NCBI GenBank assembly: GCA_946479925.1 | Contig: CAMLHK010000003.1 | Location: forward strand, 39,059 to 103,058 | DNA from: an uncultured Lactobacillus sp. | GTDB taxonomy: Bacteria > Bacillota > Bacilli > Lactobacillales > Lactobacillaceae | DNA length: 64,000 nt | Direction of reading: 5' to 3' | Shown: positions 17,042 through 26,081 of the stretch, one piece after another | Layout: the number at the start of each line of letters is the position of its first letter | Numbering within the stretch: the stretch's first letter is position 1 | The notes under the pieces: generated by a model | The model's database searches: none | Seen by the model: the letters and a program-made list of their open reading frames with translations, nothing else | Told to the model about the DNA's origin: nothing | Position numbers and translations under genes: made by a program

Positions 17042-17920
17042 TTACTTTGTTAAATCAATTTTATCAATATCTATCATCCAGCCAATAGCAAAAGATTTTT
17101 CTCCCAAATGTGTCGCAATAACGGGACTAAACTTCGTTACTGAAATATTTTGCTTGGGAAATTTCTCCTTTAAAAAGTCCTCTGCTTCTTCAGCTTGACT
17201 TTTATCATTAGAATCAATGATAAAAAGTTTAATTTGGTCTTTATAAGGCAACTTATCAATCTTTTCCACTGTTAAACTTTTAATTTTTATAAAAGCCCGT
17301 TTCATTGATCGAATCTTATCAAATGCCACAATATCGCCATCTTTAAAAGTAAGCAGTGGCTTGATGTTCAGCATGGATCCGATAAAAGCAGTAGCATTGC
17401 TTAAACGCCCCCCACGACTCAGATTTTTTAAATCATTGACTACAAAAATCTCATCAATGGTTGATTTGATTTTATCTAATTTTACCAGAATGGTATCAAG
17501 GTCGAGACCATTCTTTATCATTCTGGCTGCAGCTAAAACCAAATTTCCCTGCAGACGAACTGTCATCCTCGTGTCTATAGCATGTAGATTATATTTGGGA
17601 TTGTTTTCCGATATATTACAAAGTGTCTGATAAAAACCTGAAATTCCGCTTGAAAGTGTAATTGCGATAATAGCTTCATACCCTTCGTCATGTAAGCGAT
17701 CAAAAAGACGAATTAAATCACCGCTACTTGGTTGAGAAGTCTTAGGAAAATCAGCTCCCTCTCTTTGCATTTTAAAAAGCTGATCAGAAGTAATATCAAC
17801 ATTTTCTAAGTACTCTTTTTGACCTATGATTATGGGAATAGATATAACAATAATATTGTTTTTTTCCGCCTCTTGTTTTGTTATGGCGCTGGTACTATCA
17901 GTAACTAAAGCAATCTTCAT
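17042..17920 (-). CDS. DegV family protein (fatty-acid-binding FakB type)
   Basis: A 292-residue member of the DegV/FakB family. Characterised members bind one fatty acid and present it to the kinase FakA, so exogenous acyl chains enter phospholipids as acyl phosphate, the substrate of PlsY. It shows LVTDSTSAI at the N-terminus, KTSQPSSGDL and ITLSSGISGFYQT (the family Ser-Gly loops), and DTRMT. No fakA gene lies in this window. The marR gene just upstream could regulate it, by analogy with lipid-responsive MarR proteins; that link is inference. Confidence 0.88.
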   Translation of the reverse strand: MKIALVTDSTSAITKQEAEKNNIIVISIPIIIGQKEYLENVDITSDQLFKMQREGADFPKTSQPSSGDLIRLFDRLHDEGYEAIIAITLSSGISGFYQTLCNISENNPKYNLHAIDTRMTVRLQGNLVLAAARMIKNGLDLDTILVKLDKIKSTIDEIFVVNDLKNLSRGGRLSNATAFIGSMLNIKPLLTFKDGDIVAFDKIRSMKRAFIKIKSLTVEKIDKLPYKDQIKLFIIDSNDKSQAEEAEDFLKEKFPKQNISVTKFSPVIATHLGEKSFAIGWMIDIDKIDLTK

Positions 17921-18008
17921 CTAACTTACCTTTCGCTTTTGTCTGTACAACATACAAGAATTATAGCATAAAAAAATAAGTGTTTCGACCATCAACTAGT
18001 AGAACAAA

Positions 18009-18410
18009 TTATTTTTCACTTCTTTGTAATAACTCACTGAAGATGTGGTTAAAAGTTGCTACTTCTTGTTTGCTAAGACCTTGCAACAAGGATTCTTCTA
18101 TCTCTTTTAATACTTGTTTTAATTGGATAATTTTTTGAAGTCCTGTTTCATTTAACAAAACAATTTTGCTTGAATCTTTCTCAGATCTTTTAACTGTAAT
18201 AAAACTAACTGTTTTCTTCTGCTGTAATTGTCTACTCAATGTAGATAACGAAATATTTAAATTGTCAGCTAAATCTCCCATTTTTAAAGCTGTATTGTTA
18301 TTTTGATCGAAATATAGCAAAATTCTAGTTTGTGATAAATTTAAGCCACATTTTCTATTTATTTCGTTTTTTATATTTCCCGCAATTGTGCTAAAAGATA
18401 AAACATCCAT
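18009..18410 (-). CDS. MarR-family transcriptional regulator
   Basis: A 133-residue winged-helix protein. Helix-turn-helix segments LSQTRILLYFDQNNNTALKMGDLADNLNISLSTLSRQLQ (about 25-63) are followed by a wing and a C-terminal dimerisation helix (LKEIEESLLQGLSKQEVATFNHIFSEL). A 7-6-7 inverted repeat 108 bases upstream is a candidate operator. It lies 88 bases upstream of degV on the same strand. The ligand is unknown. Confidence 0.85.
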   Translation of the reverse strand: MDVLSFSTIAGNIKNEINRKCGLNLSQTRILLYFDQNNNTALKMGDLADNLNISLSTLSRQLQQKKTVSFITVKRSEKDSSKIVLLNETGLQKIIQLKQVLKEIEESLLQGLSKQEVATFNHIFSELLQRSEK

Positions 18411-18748
18411 TTAACTACCTTTTCTGATAAAAACCAAAATAACTTATAAGCATGTATTTAAAAAGTCCATATGTTTTCCCAAAGAAAATTAGTTTGTGAA
18501 ACAATTGGGTTACCTGTATAGTAATATTATTTACTATTATTTTTTGCTTATAAATATTTATATTAATAACTTTAAATCTATATTACCAGTATATCAGTTT
18601 TTTGCAATAGCTGCTTTAAAAAGTAGATTTATAATTAATATATGATTAGTAGTACTCTTTTTTAAGATTTAATCATAAAATCTGCCTAAAGCGAATACAA
18701 ATTGTTTAATAATTGATATAATAGTAAGCGTGTTTTGAGGTGATAATT
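18411..18748. other. Divergent intergenic region between marR and rqcH
   Basis: 338 bases, very AT-rich. It holds the inverted repeat at 18518-18537, a TATAAT at 18717-18722 suited to rqcH transcription, and a 6-7-6 hairpin AGATTT/AAATCT at 18665-18683. No coding frame or RNA gene was recognised. Confidence 0.6.
18518..18537. promoter_or_regulatory. Candidate MarR operator
   Basis: Inverted repeat ATAGTAA (18518-18524), spacer TATTAT, TTACTAT (18531-18537). Its size and symmetry suit a MarR dimer, and it lies in the marR/rqcH divergent region. Assignment is by position only. Confidence 0.45.
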
Positions 18749-20437
18749 ATGGCTTTTGACGGCTTATTCATACATAGTCTTTTAAATAGTGTTAAGCCAA
18801 AAATAATCAATGGTCGGCTTTCAAAAATATACCAACCATTTGAACAAGATTTAGTATTAACTTTTAGAAAAGAGCGCAAAAATATTCAGTTGTTACTATC
18901 GGCAAATGCGCAATACCCTCGGTTTTACATAACTAGCCAGACTATTGCCAATCCTGATAAGGCTCCTACTTTTGTCATGGTACTGCGCAAATATTTGGAA
19001 GGCTCAGTATTAAAGGAGATTGAACAGCTGGGTGTGGACCGCATAGTAAATTTTAATTTTAGTAATCGTAATGAGCTGGGAGATCAAGTTCAGTTAGTTT
19101 TATCTTTAGAATTAATGGGACGACATAGTAATGTCATACTTTATGATCAAAAAAGTGGACATATAATCGATTTGCTTAAACGGATTAATCCAGATGAAAA
19201 CAGAGTGCGGCTGCTTTTACCTAAAGCAAAATATGAATTACCGCCCTTAATATCTGGAATAAACGGCTTTGAAATAACAGAAAAAGAGTTTAGAGAAAAA
19301 ACTATGCATTCTGATCCAGTAGATTTTGCCAGTCAAATTGGTGGCCTGGATCGTGACGATCGTCAGGAGCTCACTGGTTATTTGGAAGATGATTTTTCTT
19401 ATTCGTCCTTTAAAACTTTTATGGATCAGTTTAATAAAAAAGGCGCTTTTATATTAAAAACGCCAAAAAATAAACGTAAGATTTTTCCCTACCTACCCTA
19501 CCATCTTAACCTGACAAAAGAAAGTGCTGATCCGGATATTAATCATGCTTTAAATGAGTTTTACGAGTATCAGTCAAATCAAGATTGGGTAAGGCAAAAG
19601 TCAGCTCAAATTGAGCGGCTAATCAAAAATGAGTACAAAAAATTAACCAAAAAAATTGTTAAGCTCAAAAAGCAGCTTGAACAGGCAGAAAATTCTGAAG
19701 GATACAGGATACAAGGAGAAATACTTAACGCAAATTTATCGCAAGTTAAGCCAGGGATGGCAGAGGTTTCTTTGCCAAATTATTATGATAATAATCGCCC
19801 ACTAAAAATTAAACTTGATGTTGCCCTTTCTCCGGCCCGTAATGCGCAGAAATATTTCACTAAATATAAAAAATTACGTGATTCTATTAAACACGTTAAA
19901 GAGCAAATATCTATTGCTCAGGATAACTTAGATTATTTTGATTCTGTTCAAACCGCAATTGATAATGCTGAACCGCAAGATATCGATCAAATTACTGAAG
20001 AGTTAATGAACCAGGGATATTTGAAGAAGCCCCAAAAACCAAAACGGAAAAAGAAAATTACCGAAAAAAATCTGAATAAATTTCGTATATCTTCGGGTAA
20101 AACTGTTTTAGTTGGCAAGAATAATTTGCAAAATGACTGGCTAACTTTAAAAAAGGCCAATAAAACTGATATTTGGTTTCATGTTAAAAATATTCCGGGC
20201 TCACACGTGATTTTGCAATCAGCTGAGGCGACAGATGAGGACATTCGAGAAACAGCTGAAATTGCCGCATATTTCTCTAAAGCTAAAAATTCTGCGCACG
20301 TACAAGTCGATTATGTTCAAGATAAACGTGTCAAAAAACCAAATGGAGCAAAACCAGGCTTTGTAATTTATACTGGTCAAAATTCAATTGAAGTAACCCC
20401 TGAAAAAACCAGGGTATTATCGAAGAGAATAAATTAG
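18749..20437 (+). CDS. rqcH: RqcH, ribosome-associated quality control factor (NFACT family)
   Basis: A 562-residue Rqc2/NEMF/FpbA homologue, often labelled fibronectin-binding protein. Characterised bacterial members bind stalled 50S subunits with peptidyl-tRNA and direct alanine tailing. The NFACT-N domain has GVDRIV with D97-R98, the pair needed for tail addition. Long coiled-coil stretches (about 280-325 and 370-400) follow, and the NFACT-R domain ends the protein (about 440-555, DIWFHVKNIPGSHVIL). The start is ATG 18749 behind GAGGTG (18737-18742); an upstream GTG is part of that ribosome site. Confidence 0.93.
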   Translation: MAFDGLFIHSLLNSVKPKIINGRLSKIYQPFEQDLVLTFRKERKNIQLLLSANAQYPRFYITSQTIANPDKAPTFVMVLRKYLEGSVLKEIEQLGVDRIVNFNFSNRNELGDQVQLVLSLELMGRHSNVILYDQKSGHIIDLLKRINPDENRVRLLLPKAKYELPPLISGINGFEITEKEFREKTMHSDPVDFASQIGGLDRDDRQELTGYLEDDFSYSSFKTFMDQFNKKGAFILKTPKNKRKIFPYLPYHLNLTKESADPDINHALNEFYEYQSNQDWVRQKSAQIERLIKNEYKKLTKKIVKLKKQLEQAENSEGYRIQGEILNANLSQVKPGMAEVSLPNYYDNNRPLKIKLDVALSPARNAQKYFTKYKKLRDSIKHVKEQISIAQDNLDYFDSVQTAIDNAEPQDIDQITEELMNQGYLKKPQKPKRKKKITEKNLNKFRISSGKTVLVGKNNLQNDWLTLKKANKTDIWFHVKNIPGSHVILQSAEATDEDIRETAEIAAYFSKAKNSAHVQVDYVQDKRVKKPNGAKPGFVIYTGQNSIEVTPEKTRVLSKRIN

Positions 20438-20470
20438 AAAACGAGGATGAAGAAATCATCCTCGCTTTTT
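20437..20470. terminator. Bidirectional terminator between rqcH and carB
   Basis: Stem CGAGGATGA (20442-20450) / TCATCCTCG (20456-20464), loop AGAAA, with a T5 run on the plus strand and a shorter T-run on the minus strand. Separates convergent rqcH and carB. Confidence 0.88.
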
Positions 20471-23400
20471 AAATCGGCTGAGTGGTTAATGATAAAGACT
20501 CTAAAACACTTAAAATAAGTTCAGTAGTTTCGATACTTGAAAACACTGGTATGTTCTGATTCAAAGCCTCATCGCGTATTCTAGTTGCATCATCACTAGC
20601 GGAATCAGATAAATTTGTAATATTTATTACCATATCAATCTTATGCTGGCGAATCTTGTCTAATAAGCTGCGAGAGCCATGACTAATTTTTGACACTATT
20701 CCAGTTGTAATACCGGCTTCTGCCAGTTCATTAGCCGTGCCCTCGGTTGCAATTATTTTAAAGCCTAACCGATAAAATCTTTGAGCCAATTCTGTAACTT
20801 TTTTCTTGTCTTCGTCGCGCACCGATATAAAAATTATTCCATAATTTGGTATTTTTAAACCACTAGCTTCATACCCTTTGTATAAGGCCTTTGCGAGTTC
20901 GGTATCCCTGCCCATAACAGAACCAGAAGACTTCATTTTAGAATCGAACGTATTTTCGCTTTGATAATTAATATAAGAAAAGACTGGCATTTTAACAAAT
21001 ATAAAGCTATTTGAACGCCATAATCCACTTTTGTATCCTAATTCAGGCAAAGACTTTCCGATTAAAACTTCAGTCGCACATTTGGTAATATCCTTACCAA
21101 GAGCCTTGGAAAGAAAAGCGATATTATGGCCGGCATAAGGCTTAATTTGTAATAAATATACTTTTTTATCAACAATTAAGAAATGTAAAGTAAAAATACC
21201 GCGCATATTTAGACGTTTAATTAATGTAATAGCAAATTCAGTTAATAATTTCTTGGCCGTTTTGGATAAGTTTTGTGGTTTAAAAACAGCTATTGAATCT
21301 GAAGCATGTGAACCTGTTTGTTCTAAGTGCTCAATGATACCTGGAAGAGTTACATTTTTTCCATCTGAAATGGCAGTTATCTCATATTTATTTCCCTCAA
21401 TAAAATGAGATAAGCTTACCTTAGAAAGCTGATTTTCTTTTAAATATTTTTTTAAGGCTGGTAAATCATAAACGACAGCCGATTTTTGCTTTACTCCCAA
21501 ATTATTAAAACCACCAATTAAAATTGGAAATCCGTGTTCTTTAATGAACTTCTGAGCAGCACTTTTATTAACAGTCGTTAGGAGTTTGTTTTGACTTAAA
21601 TTTTTTACTGGTTTATTTAACGCCTGTTTTATGCGATCTTTAGGATTAACATCCTTGTTACCTAAAATATTCAGACCGTTTTCGATAAGTTTCTTACGCA
21701 GAGCATTCATTTCTTTACCAGAAAACTGTATTAAAACATCTTTGATTTTTTCTTTCTTGGCAATTTGAAGAATACTTTCAACTGTAATTGGCTCAAAATA
21801 AACTTTAGCTACTCTTTTGTAGCTAATAGCAACTGATTCATCGTTATTTGAAAGTAAAATAATGTCATAATTATTATTATGTAAAGTATCAATTGCATGA
21901 CTGATCATGTAGTCGAATTCACTCGTAACTGACACTTGTGATGGCAGCATTCCAATTATTAAAACCTTTTTAGAGGCAGTCAAAACTCGGCTTTCGTCTT
22001 GAACTCCAAATGAACCATAATATGCTTTAACTAATGGCTTAATGGTTCCCGCAGTGCCATCAATTTGCTGGAAGGCGGGTTTTAAATGTATTTTTACAAG
22101 TCTTTTTTCAATTGCATCCACACTGATCATAGATAAGTTAGCAATTAAAAGATTACGAAACCCCCTCTTTTTGGCTTCAATTAATAATTCATCGGTTAAG
22201 TGCTCATTTACTAATTTATGACCAATTTCAACTATATGAAACAGCTTTTGGAAATATACTGGATGAATATGAACAATTTCATGTAATTCTTGATAACTAA
22301 AACCTTTTGCAATTGCAGCGAGTAGCTTAAGTAAATGTAACTCATCAGGTTGTTTTAGATCAGAAATAATTTCTGATTTATCCTTAGCTTTTTCAGTCTG
22401 CAAAACGCTTAGTGACATTTTTATATTTACTGTTGAAGCCAGACCTTTTAAAAAAGCAGATTCAAAATTTGTACCTAAACCAATAGCTTCTCCACTCGCC
22501 TGCATTCTGCTGCCTAATTTGTAATGATTGCTACCAGATTGCGTTAATGACCAAAATGGCATCCTAATGGCTACTTTGTCTAAGGTTGGTTCGATTGCAG
22601 CATTAAGTCCTGATAACGGATCTTTAATTTCATCTAAACGATAACCGAGTGCAATTTTACAAACAATATAACCCAAACTATACAGTCCTATCCTCTTAGA
22701 CCAAATAGCACTACGCGTTAGTCTGGGCTTTATCGATAAAACTTTGACAGCAAATTTAGTACCTTCGTGTTTAACGGCGAAATGTATATTAAGAATTCCT
22801 ACTATTTGCAGACTATCTGCTATTTTTTTGGCAATTGTCCGAATCCTTTGTACTTGGTCATTGTTAAGGGTCAAGGCTGGCATTACAGCCGCCGAATCAC
22901 CGGCATTAATAGCTACAGACTCAATAGTATCTGCTAGATTAGTAAAAAGTGTATTCCCTGAGCCATCACGAATAATATTGGCAATTATTTCGTCCCAAGA
23001 AGATAAGTCTTCTGCTAAGTGATAATCGCCAAACGAAAAATTTTCCAGTCGTTTTTCTTTTTGTAAATATTCGTTTAGATCAGTAATATTATTAAAAATA
23101 ATTTTTTGGTTAAGCGCTGAATCATTTTGTTTGATAAGCATCACAGGAAAGTGAACGGACTCTTCCAGTTGTTTTTGCAAATTAATTGCATCGAAATCAG
23201 TTAGATTCCAATATTTGCTGGTCTCAATCTGATTTTCTGTCAGAAAAGCGTTCATTTTTTGATGATCGTCAATTGCCAAAGTTCGTTTGTTTAAAGTTAA
23301 CAAGCGCACTCCCATTTGACTCAGAATACCATCTTGAACAAGTTCCCGGGTAACTTTTAAACCAGTAGTAGAGCCGTAAGCAGAGATAATGGCATTTGGT

Positions 23401-23645
23401 TCTTCCATGCGAATTATTCTTTTGAGAAATTCCAAGGTCATTGGTTCAAGATATACGGTTAAGCCGGGTTTTTTATCAGTAGAAATAGTTGCAGGGTTAG
23501 GATTGACTAAAATAACTTGAATATCTTCTTCAAAAAGTGCATTAATAGCGTCTTCAACTAATAAATCAGTTTCGGATACTTTACCGACTAAAGTTGGACC
23601 TGATCCGATGATTAATACTTTATCTAAATCATTATCTAAAGGCAT
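20469..23645 (-). CDS. carB: CarB-like protein: carbamoyl-phosphate synthase large subunit fold with degenerate active sites
   Basis: A 1058-residue frame collinear with CarB: ATP-grasp half 1 (1-400), oligomerisation part (400-555), ATP-grasp half 2 (555-920) and MGS-like allosteric domain (935-1058). The metal ligands are lost in both halves. E. coli Q285/E299/N301 correspond to H288/S304/K306, and Q829/E841/N843 to H821/Q833/K835. The ATP-binding RPSxxxGG loops are also gone (IKQND near 171 and IGGFNN near 710). The MGS domain stays well conserved (ISVRDEDKK, ATEGTANELAEAGI). No frameshift or stop occurs. Catalysis as a normal synthetase is unlikely; a regulatory or binding role is inference. 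Confidence 0.85.
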   Translation of the reverse strand: MPLDNDLDKVLIIGSGPTLVGKVSETDLLVEDAINALFEEDIQVILVNPNPATISTDKKPGLTVYLEPMTLEFLKRIIRMEEPNAIISAYGSTTGLKVTRELVQDGILSQMGVRLLTLNKRTLAIDDHQKMNAFLTENQIETSKYWNLTDFDAINLQKQLEESVHFPVMLIKQNDSALNQKIIFNNITDLNEYLQKEKRLENFSFGDYHLAEDLSSWDEIIANIIRDGSGNTLFTNLADTIESVAINAGDSAAVMPALTLNNDQVQRIRTIAKKIADSLQIVGILNIHFAVKHEGTKFAVKVLSIKPRLTRSAIWSKRIGLYSLGYIVCKIALGYRLDEIKDPLSGLNAAIEPTLDKVAIRMPFWSLTQSGSNHYKLGSRMQASGEAIGLGTNFESAFLKGLASTVNIKMSLSVLQTEKAKDKSEIISDLKQPDELHLLKLLAAIAKGFSYQELHEIVHIHPVYFQKLFHIVEIGHKLVNEHLTDELLIEAKKRGFRNLLIANLSMISVDAIEKRLVKIHLKPAFQQIDGTAGTIKPLVKAYYGSFGVQDESRVLTASKKVLIIGMLPSQVSVTSEFDYMISHAIDTLHNNNYDIILLSNNDESVAISYKRVAKVYFEPITVESILQIAKKEKIKDVLIQFSGKEMNALRKKLIENGLNILGNKDVNPKDRIKQALNKPVKNLSQNKLLTTVNKSAAQKFIKEHGFPILIGGFNNLGVKQKSAVVYDLPALKKYLKENQLSKVSLSHFIEGNKYEITAISDGKNVTLPGIIEHLEQTGSHASDSIAVFKPQNLSKTAKKLLTEFAITLIKRLNMRGIFTLHFLIVDKKVYLLQIKPYAGHNIAFLSKALGKDITKCATEVLIGKSLPELGYKSGLWRSNSFIFVKMPVFSYINYQSENTFDSKMKSSGSVMGRDTELAKALYKGYEASGLKIPNYGIIFISVRDEDKKKVTELAQRFYRLGFKIIATEGTANELAEAGITTGIVSKISHGSRSLLDKIRQHKIDMVINITNLSDSASDDATRIRDEALNQNIPVFSSIETTELILSVLESLSLTTQPI

Positions 23646-23647
23646 GT

Positions 23648-24703
23648 TTACACCATCATCTTTACAAAGTTATCAAAAATGGGAAGAGCATCTAGACTTC
23701 CTGGTGCTCCTTCGGCATTGAAAGCTGTACCAATTACCTTATTGGTTTTATTGCTGTAACCGGCAAGTAATTCACTGTGAAGATCGTAAAATTCTCTTTC
23801 CATTTTGAATTGAATGCTGTTTGGCAGAACCAGTTGATCAATATTCATAGCCACTTGCCAAATCTTGTTTGTATTTTGATCAATTACAGGGTAATTAATA
23901 CCATTATATGGTTGTGGTAAGTCGACAAGTTCAAAATTCAAAAAATCGCTTAATGTTAAAAACCCTAAGCCAATTCCCCAAATGGGAATTTGACCATAAA
24001 ATGCTGAAAGAATTGGTTCTAGGTCTGGCATTAATTCATTTGGCCTGCCAGGCCCTCCCGAGATGATAATTCCTTGTGGTCGCAAATTTTCAATATCGGG
24101 CACAGCAACATTATATGGTAAAACTGTAGCATTAACCTTTCTTAAAGATAATTCTCTAAGCATGGAATGCTTTAAACCAAGATCAATTATAGCTACAGTT
24201 TTCCCTACATTCGGTACTGCATAGGCATTCTTAGTAGAAACAGCTGCAGATTTGTTTTTGGGCAATACCAAGGCTTTAATTTGGTCAAAAGCGTGTTCAT
24301 CATTTGTGTCCATAATCGACGCTTTGATTGTTTTCTCCTTATTCAAAAGATGAACTAAGGCTCTGGTATCGACATTAAAAATTGCTGGTATATTTTTTTC
24401 TTTTAAAAAAGAAGCTAAATCCTGAAAGTTGCCACTTTCGGAAATATTTTGTGCAACATCATTGGCGATTATTCCTTTTACTGTCGGATTAATGCTTTCA
24501 TAGTCAATAGCATTAATACCGTTGCCACCAATCATTGGGGCAGTAAATACGAGAATTTTACCTGTATTGGTTGGGTCAGTCAGTGCTTCTTGATAACCAA
24601 AATTACCCGTTTGAATTGCTAACTCACCGGTAGAAATTATTGAAGCTCCTAATCCTTCTCCTGGAAAAGATTGACCGTTTTCCAGAATCAAATATCGTTT
24701 CAT
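23648..24703 (-). CDS. carA: CarA-like protein: carbamoyl-phosphate synthase small subunit fold without the glutaminase triad
   Basis: A 351-residue frame collinear with CarA. The N-terminal domain is recognisable (GYQEALTDPTNTGKI, GIIANDV, NVDTRALVHLL). In the class I amidotransferase domain the nucleophile elbow GICLGHQ reads GIGLGFL (Cys to Gly245), HPEA reads NAEG (His to Asn329), the conserved QNHG segment is absent, and GPGDP reads GPGRP. It therefore cannot release ammonia from glutamine by the known mechanism. It lies two bases upstream of carB, immediately after rluD, in the position where related lactobacilli carry carAB. It probably still pairs with the CarB-like protein. Confidence 0.87.
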   Translation of the reverse strand: MKRYLILENGQSFPGEGLGASIISTGELAIQTGNFGYQEALTDPTNTGKILVFTAPMIGGNGINAIDYESINPTVKGIIANDVAQNISESGNFQDLASFLKEKNIPAIFNVDTRALVHLLNKEKTIKASIMDTNDEHAFDQIKALVLPKNKSAAVSTKNAYAVPNVGKTVAIIDLGLKHSMLRELSLRKVNATVLPYNVAVPDIENLRPQGIIISGGPGRPNELMPDLEPILSAFYGQIPIWGIGLGFLTLSDFLNFELVDLPQPYNGINYPVIDQNTNKIWQVAMNIDQLVLPNSIQFKMEREFYDLHSELLAGYSNKTNKVIGTAFNAEGAPGSLDALPIFDNFVKMMV

Positions 24704-25615
24704 TTAATCACTTTTTTCTCTCAATTCAGTCAGTCTTTGCAAAAAAATTCGTGGAGGTTTTACTGCAAATTCGAGCCATTTACCAGTTGTTGGCTGTCTG
24801 AACCCTAATACTTGAGCATGCAAAAATTGACCATTTCCCTTTAAGGTATGATGCGGTCCGTATAATGGGTCCCCTGCAACAGGATGTCCAATATAAGCAA
24901 GGTGTACCCTGATTTGATGAGTCCGACCTGTTTCAAGTTGACATCTGAGTAAACTGTAATTTTGAAATTGTTCAAGAACAGTAAAATGTGTAATGGCTTC
25001 TTTGCCGTTTGCTACTACAGCCATTTTTTTACGATTATAATGATCGCGTCCAATTGGAGCTTCTATTGTTCCTTGTTTTTCAGAAAAATTGCCGTGTACT
25101 ATTGCTAAATACAGTCTTTTATTAGTTTTTGTGGCCAATTGTTCTTCTAAACTTTCACGCGCCAAAGCATTTTTGGCCACCATTAATAAACCAGATGTAT
25201 CCTTGTCAATGCGATGGACAATGCCCGGACGAAATCCTTCAGGGCTTTTAGCTAGATTTTTCGTATGAAATAATAATGCATTAACGAGTGTGTGATCTGG
25301 GTGTCCAGCAGCTGGATGGACTACCATACCCTGTGGCTTGTTAACTACTATAACGTCTTGATCTTCATAAACTATGTCTAATGGAATATCTTCTGGGACT
25401 AGAGCCAGTGGCTTTAATTTTGGAACAATAACCGTAATTAAGTCATTTTTTTGAACCTTATAGGACGACTTAACTATTTTTTGGTTAACCAGGATATTTT
25501 GATCATGGAGCAATTCCTGAATTCGCGAACGTGATAAAGAAGGAATTGCGTTTGCCAGCACTTTGTCTATTCTGCCCTTTTCATCATGGATAACAAGCTG
25601 GTATTTATTTGACAT
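24704..25615 (-). CDS. rluD: RluA-family 23S rRNA pseudouridine synthase
   Basis: A 303-residue RluD/YlyB-type enzyme that isomerises uridine to pseudouridine in rRNA. An S4-like RNA-binding domain covers about 10-70 (GRIDKVLANAIPSLSRSRIQELL). The catalytic core has GMVVHPAAGH and HRIDKDTSGLLMVAKN with the essential Asp, and later RTHQIRVHLAYIGHPV. I choose ATG 25615, which overlaps the end of lspA by 11 bases; a TTG 21 bases earlier is possible. lspA-rluD pairing is standard in Firmicutes. carA starts right at its stop codon. Confidence 0.92.
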   Translation of the reverse strand: MSNKYQLVIHDEKGRIDKVLANAIPSLSRSRIQELLHDQNILVNQKIVKSSYKVQKNDLITVIVPKLKPLALVPEDIPLDIVYEDQDVIVVNKPQGMVVHPAAGHPDHTLVNALLFHTKNLAKSPEGFRPGIVHRIDKDTSGLLMVAKNALARESLEEQLATKTNKRLYLAIVHGNFSEKQGTIEAPIGRDHYNRKKMAVVANGKEAITHFTVLEQFQNYSLLRCQLETGRTHQIRVHLAYIGHPVAGDPLYGPHHTLKGNGQFLHAQVLGFRQPTTGKWLEFAVKPPRIFLQRLTELREKSD

Positions 25616-26072
25616 CGTTTTTTTCGCTTTCGTCAAAAAAGAGTAGATAAATAAATACCAATATTATGCCAATTGTAATGGCAGAGTCAGCAATATTAAA
25701 AATATTGAAGTGAATAAAGTCAACTTGAATCATATCAATAACATACTTTAAATGAATACGGTCAACTAAATTGCCAATAATTCCGCCTAAAACCAGTGCT
25801 ACACCAGAATCAAAAAGCTTACTGTGAAAATTGTTTCGTAACAGGTAATATAAACAAATTACGATAGCGATAATACTAATCAGGTAAAAAAGTCCCATTT
25901 GACCGGGCAAAATATTCCAAGCAGCTCCGTCATTTTGTACATAAGTAAATGAAAAAACGTGGGGAATAATCTGCTGCGTTTCTCCCAGCTGGTAATTACC
26001 GGCAATAAAGGATTTCAACCCTTGATCAAGAAGTACAATAAATAATGAAATAATTAAATATAAGAATTGCAT
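25605..26072 (-). CDS. lspA: Lipoprotein signal peptidase (signal peptidase II)
   Basis: A four-helix membrane aspartyl protease of 155 residues that removes signal peptides from diacylglyceryl-modified prolipoproteins. Family blocks: LLDQGLKSFI, VQNDGAAWN, GGIIGNLVDRI, YVIDMIQVDF and FNIADSAI. The catalytic pair by alignment is D113 and D129. It starts nine bases after the fhs stop codon and overlaps rluD, so the genes are translationally linked. Confidence 0.96.
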   Translation of the reverse strand: MQFLYLIISLFIVLLDQGLKSFIAGNYQLGETQQIIPHVFSFTYVQNDGAAWNILPGQMGLFYLISIIAIVICLYYLLRNNFHSKLFDSGVALVLGGIIGNLVDRIHLKYVIDMIQVDFIHFNIFNIADSAITIGIILVFIYLLFFDESEKNDVK

Positions 26073-26081
26073 TGATACTTT

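Noticed and set aside
18749-20437. Fibronectin-binding adhesin
   Set aside because: The NFACT-N and NFACT-R domains with D97-R98 identify it as RqcH; no signal peptide or wall anchor is present.
20469-24703. Annotating carA-carB as a working carbamoyl-phosphate synthase
   Set aside because: The nucleophile Cys and catalytic His of CarA and both metal-ligand sets of CarB are replaced.
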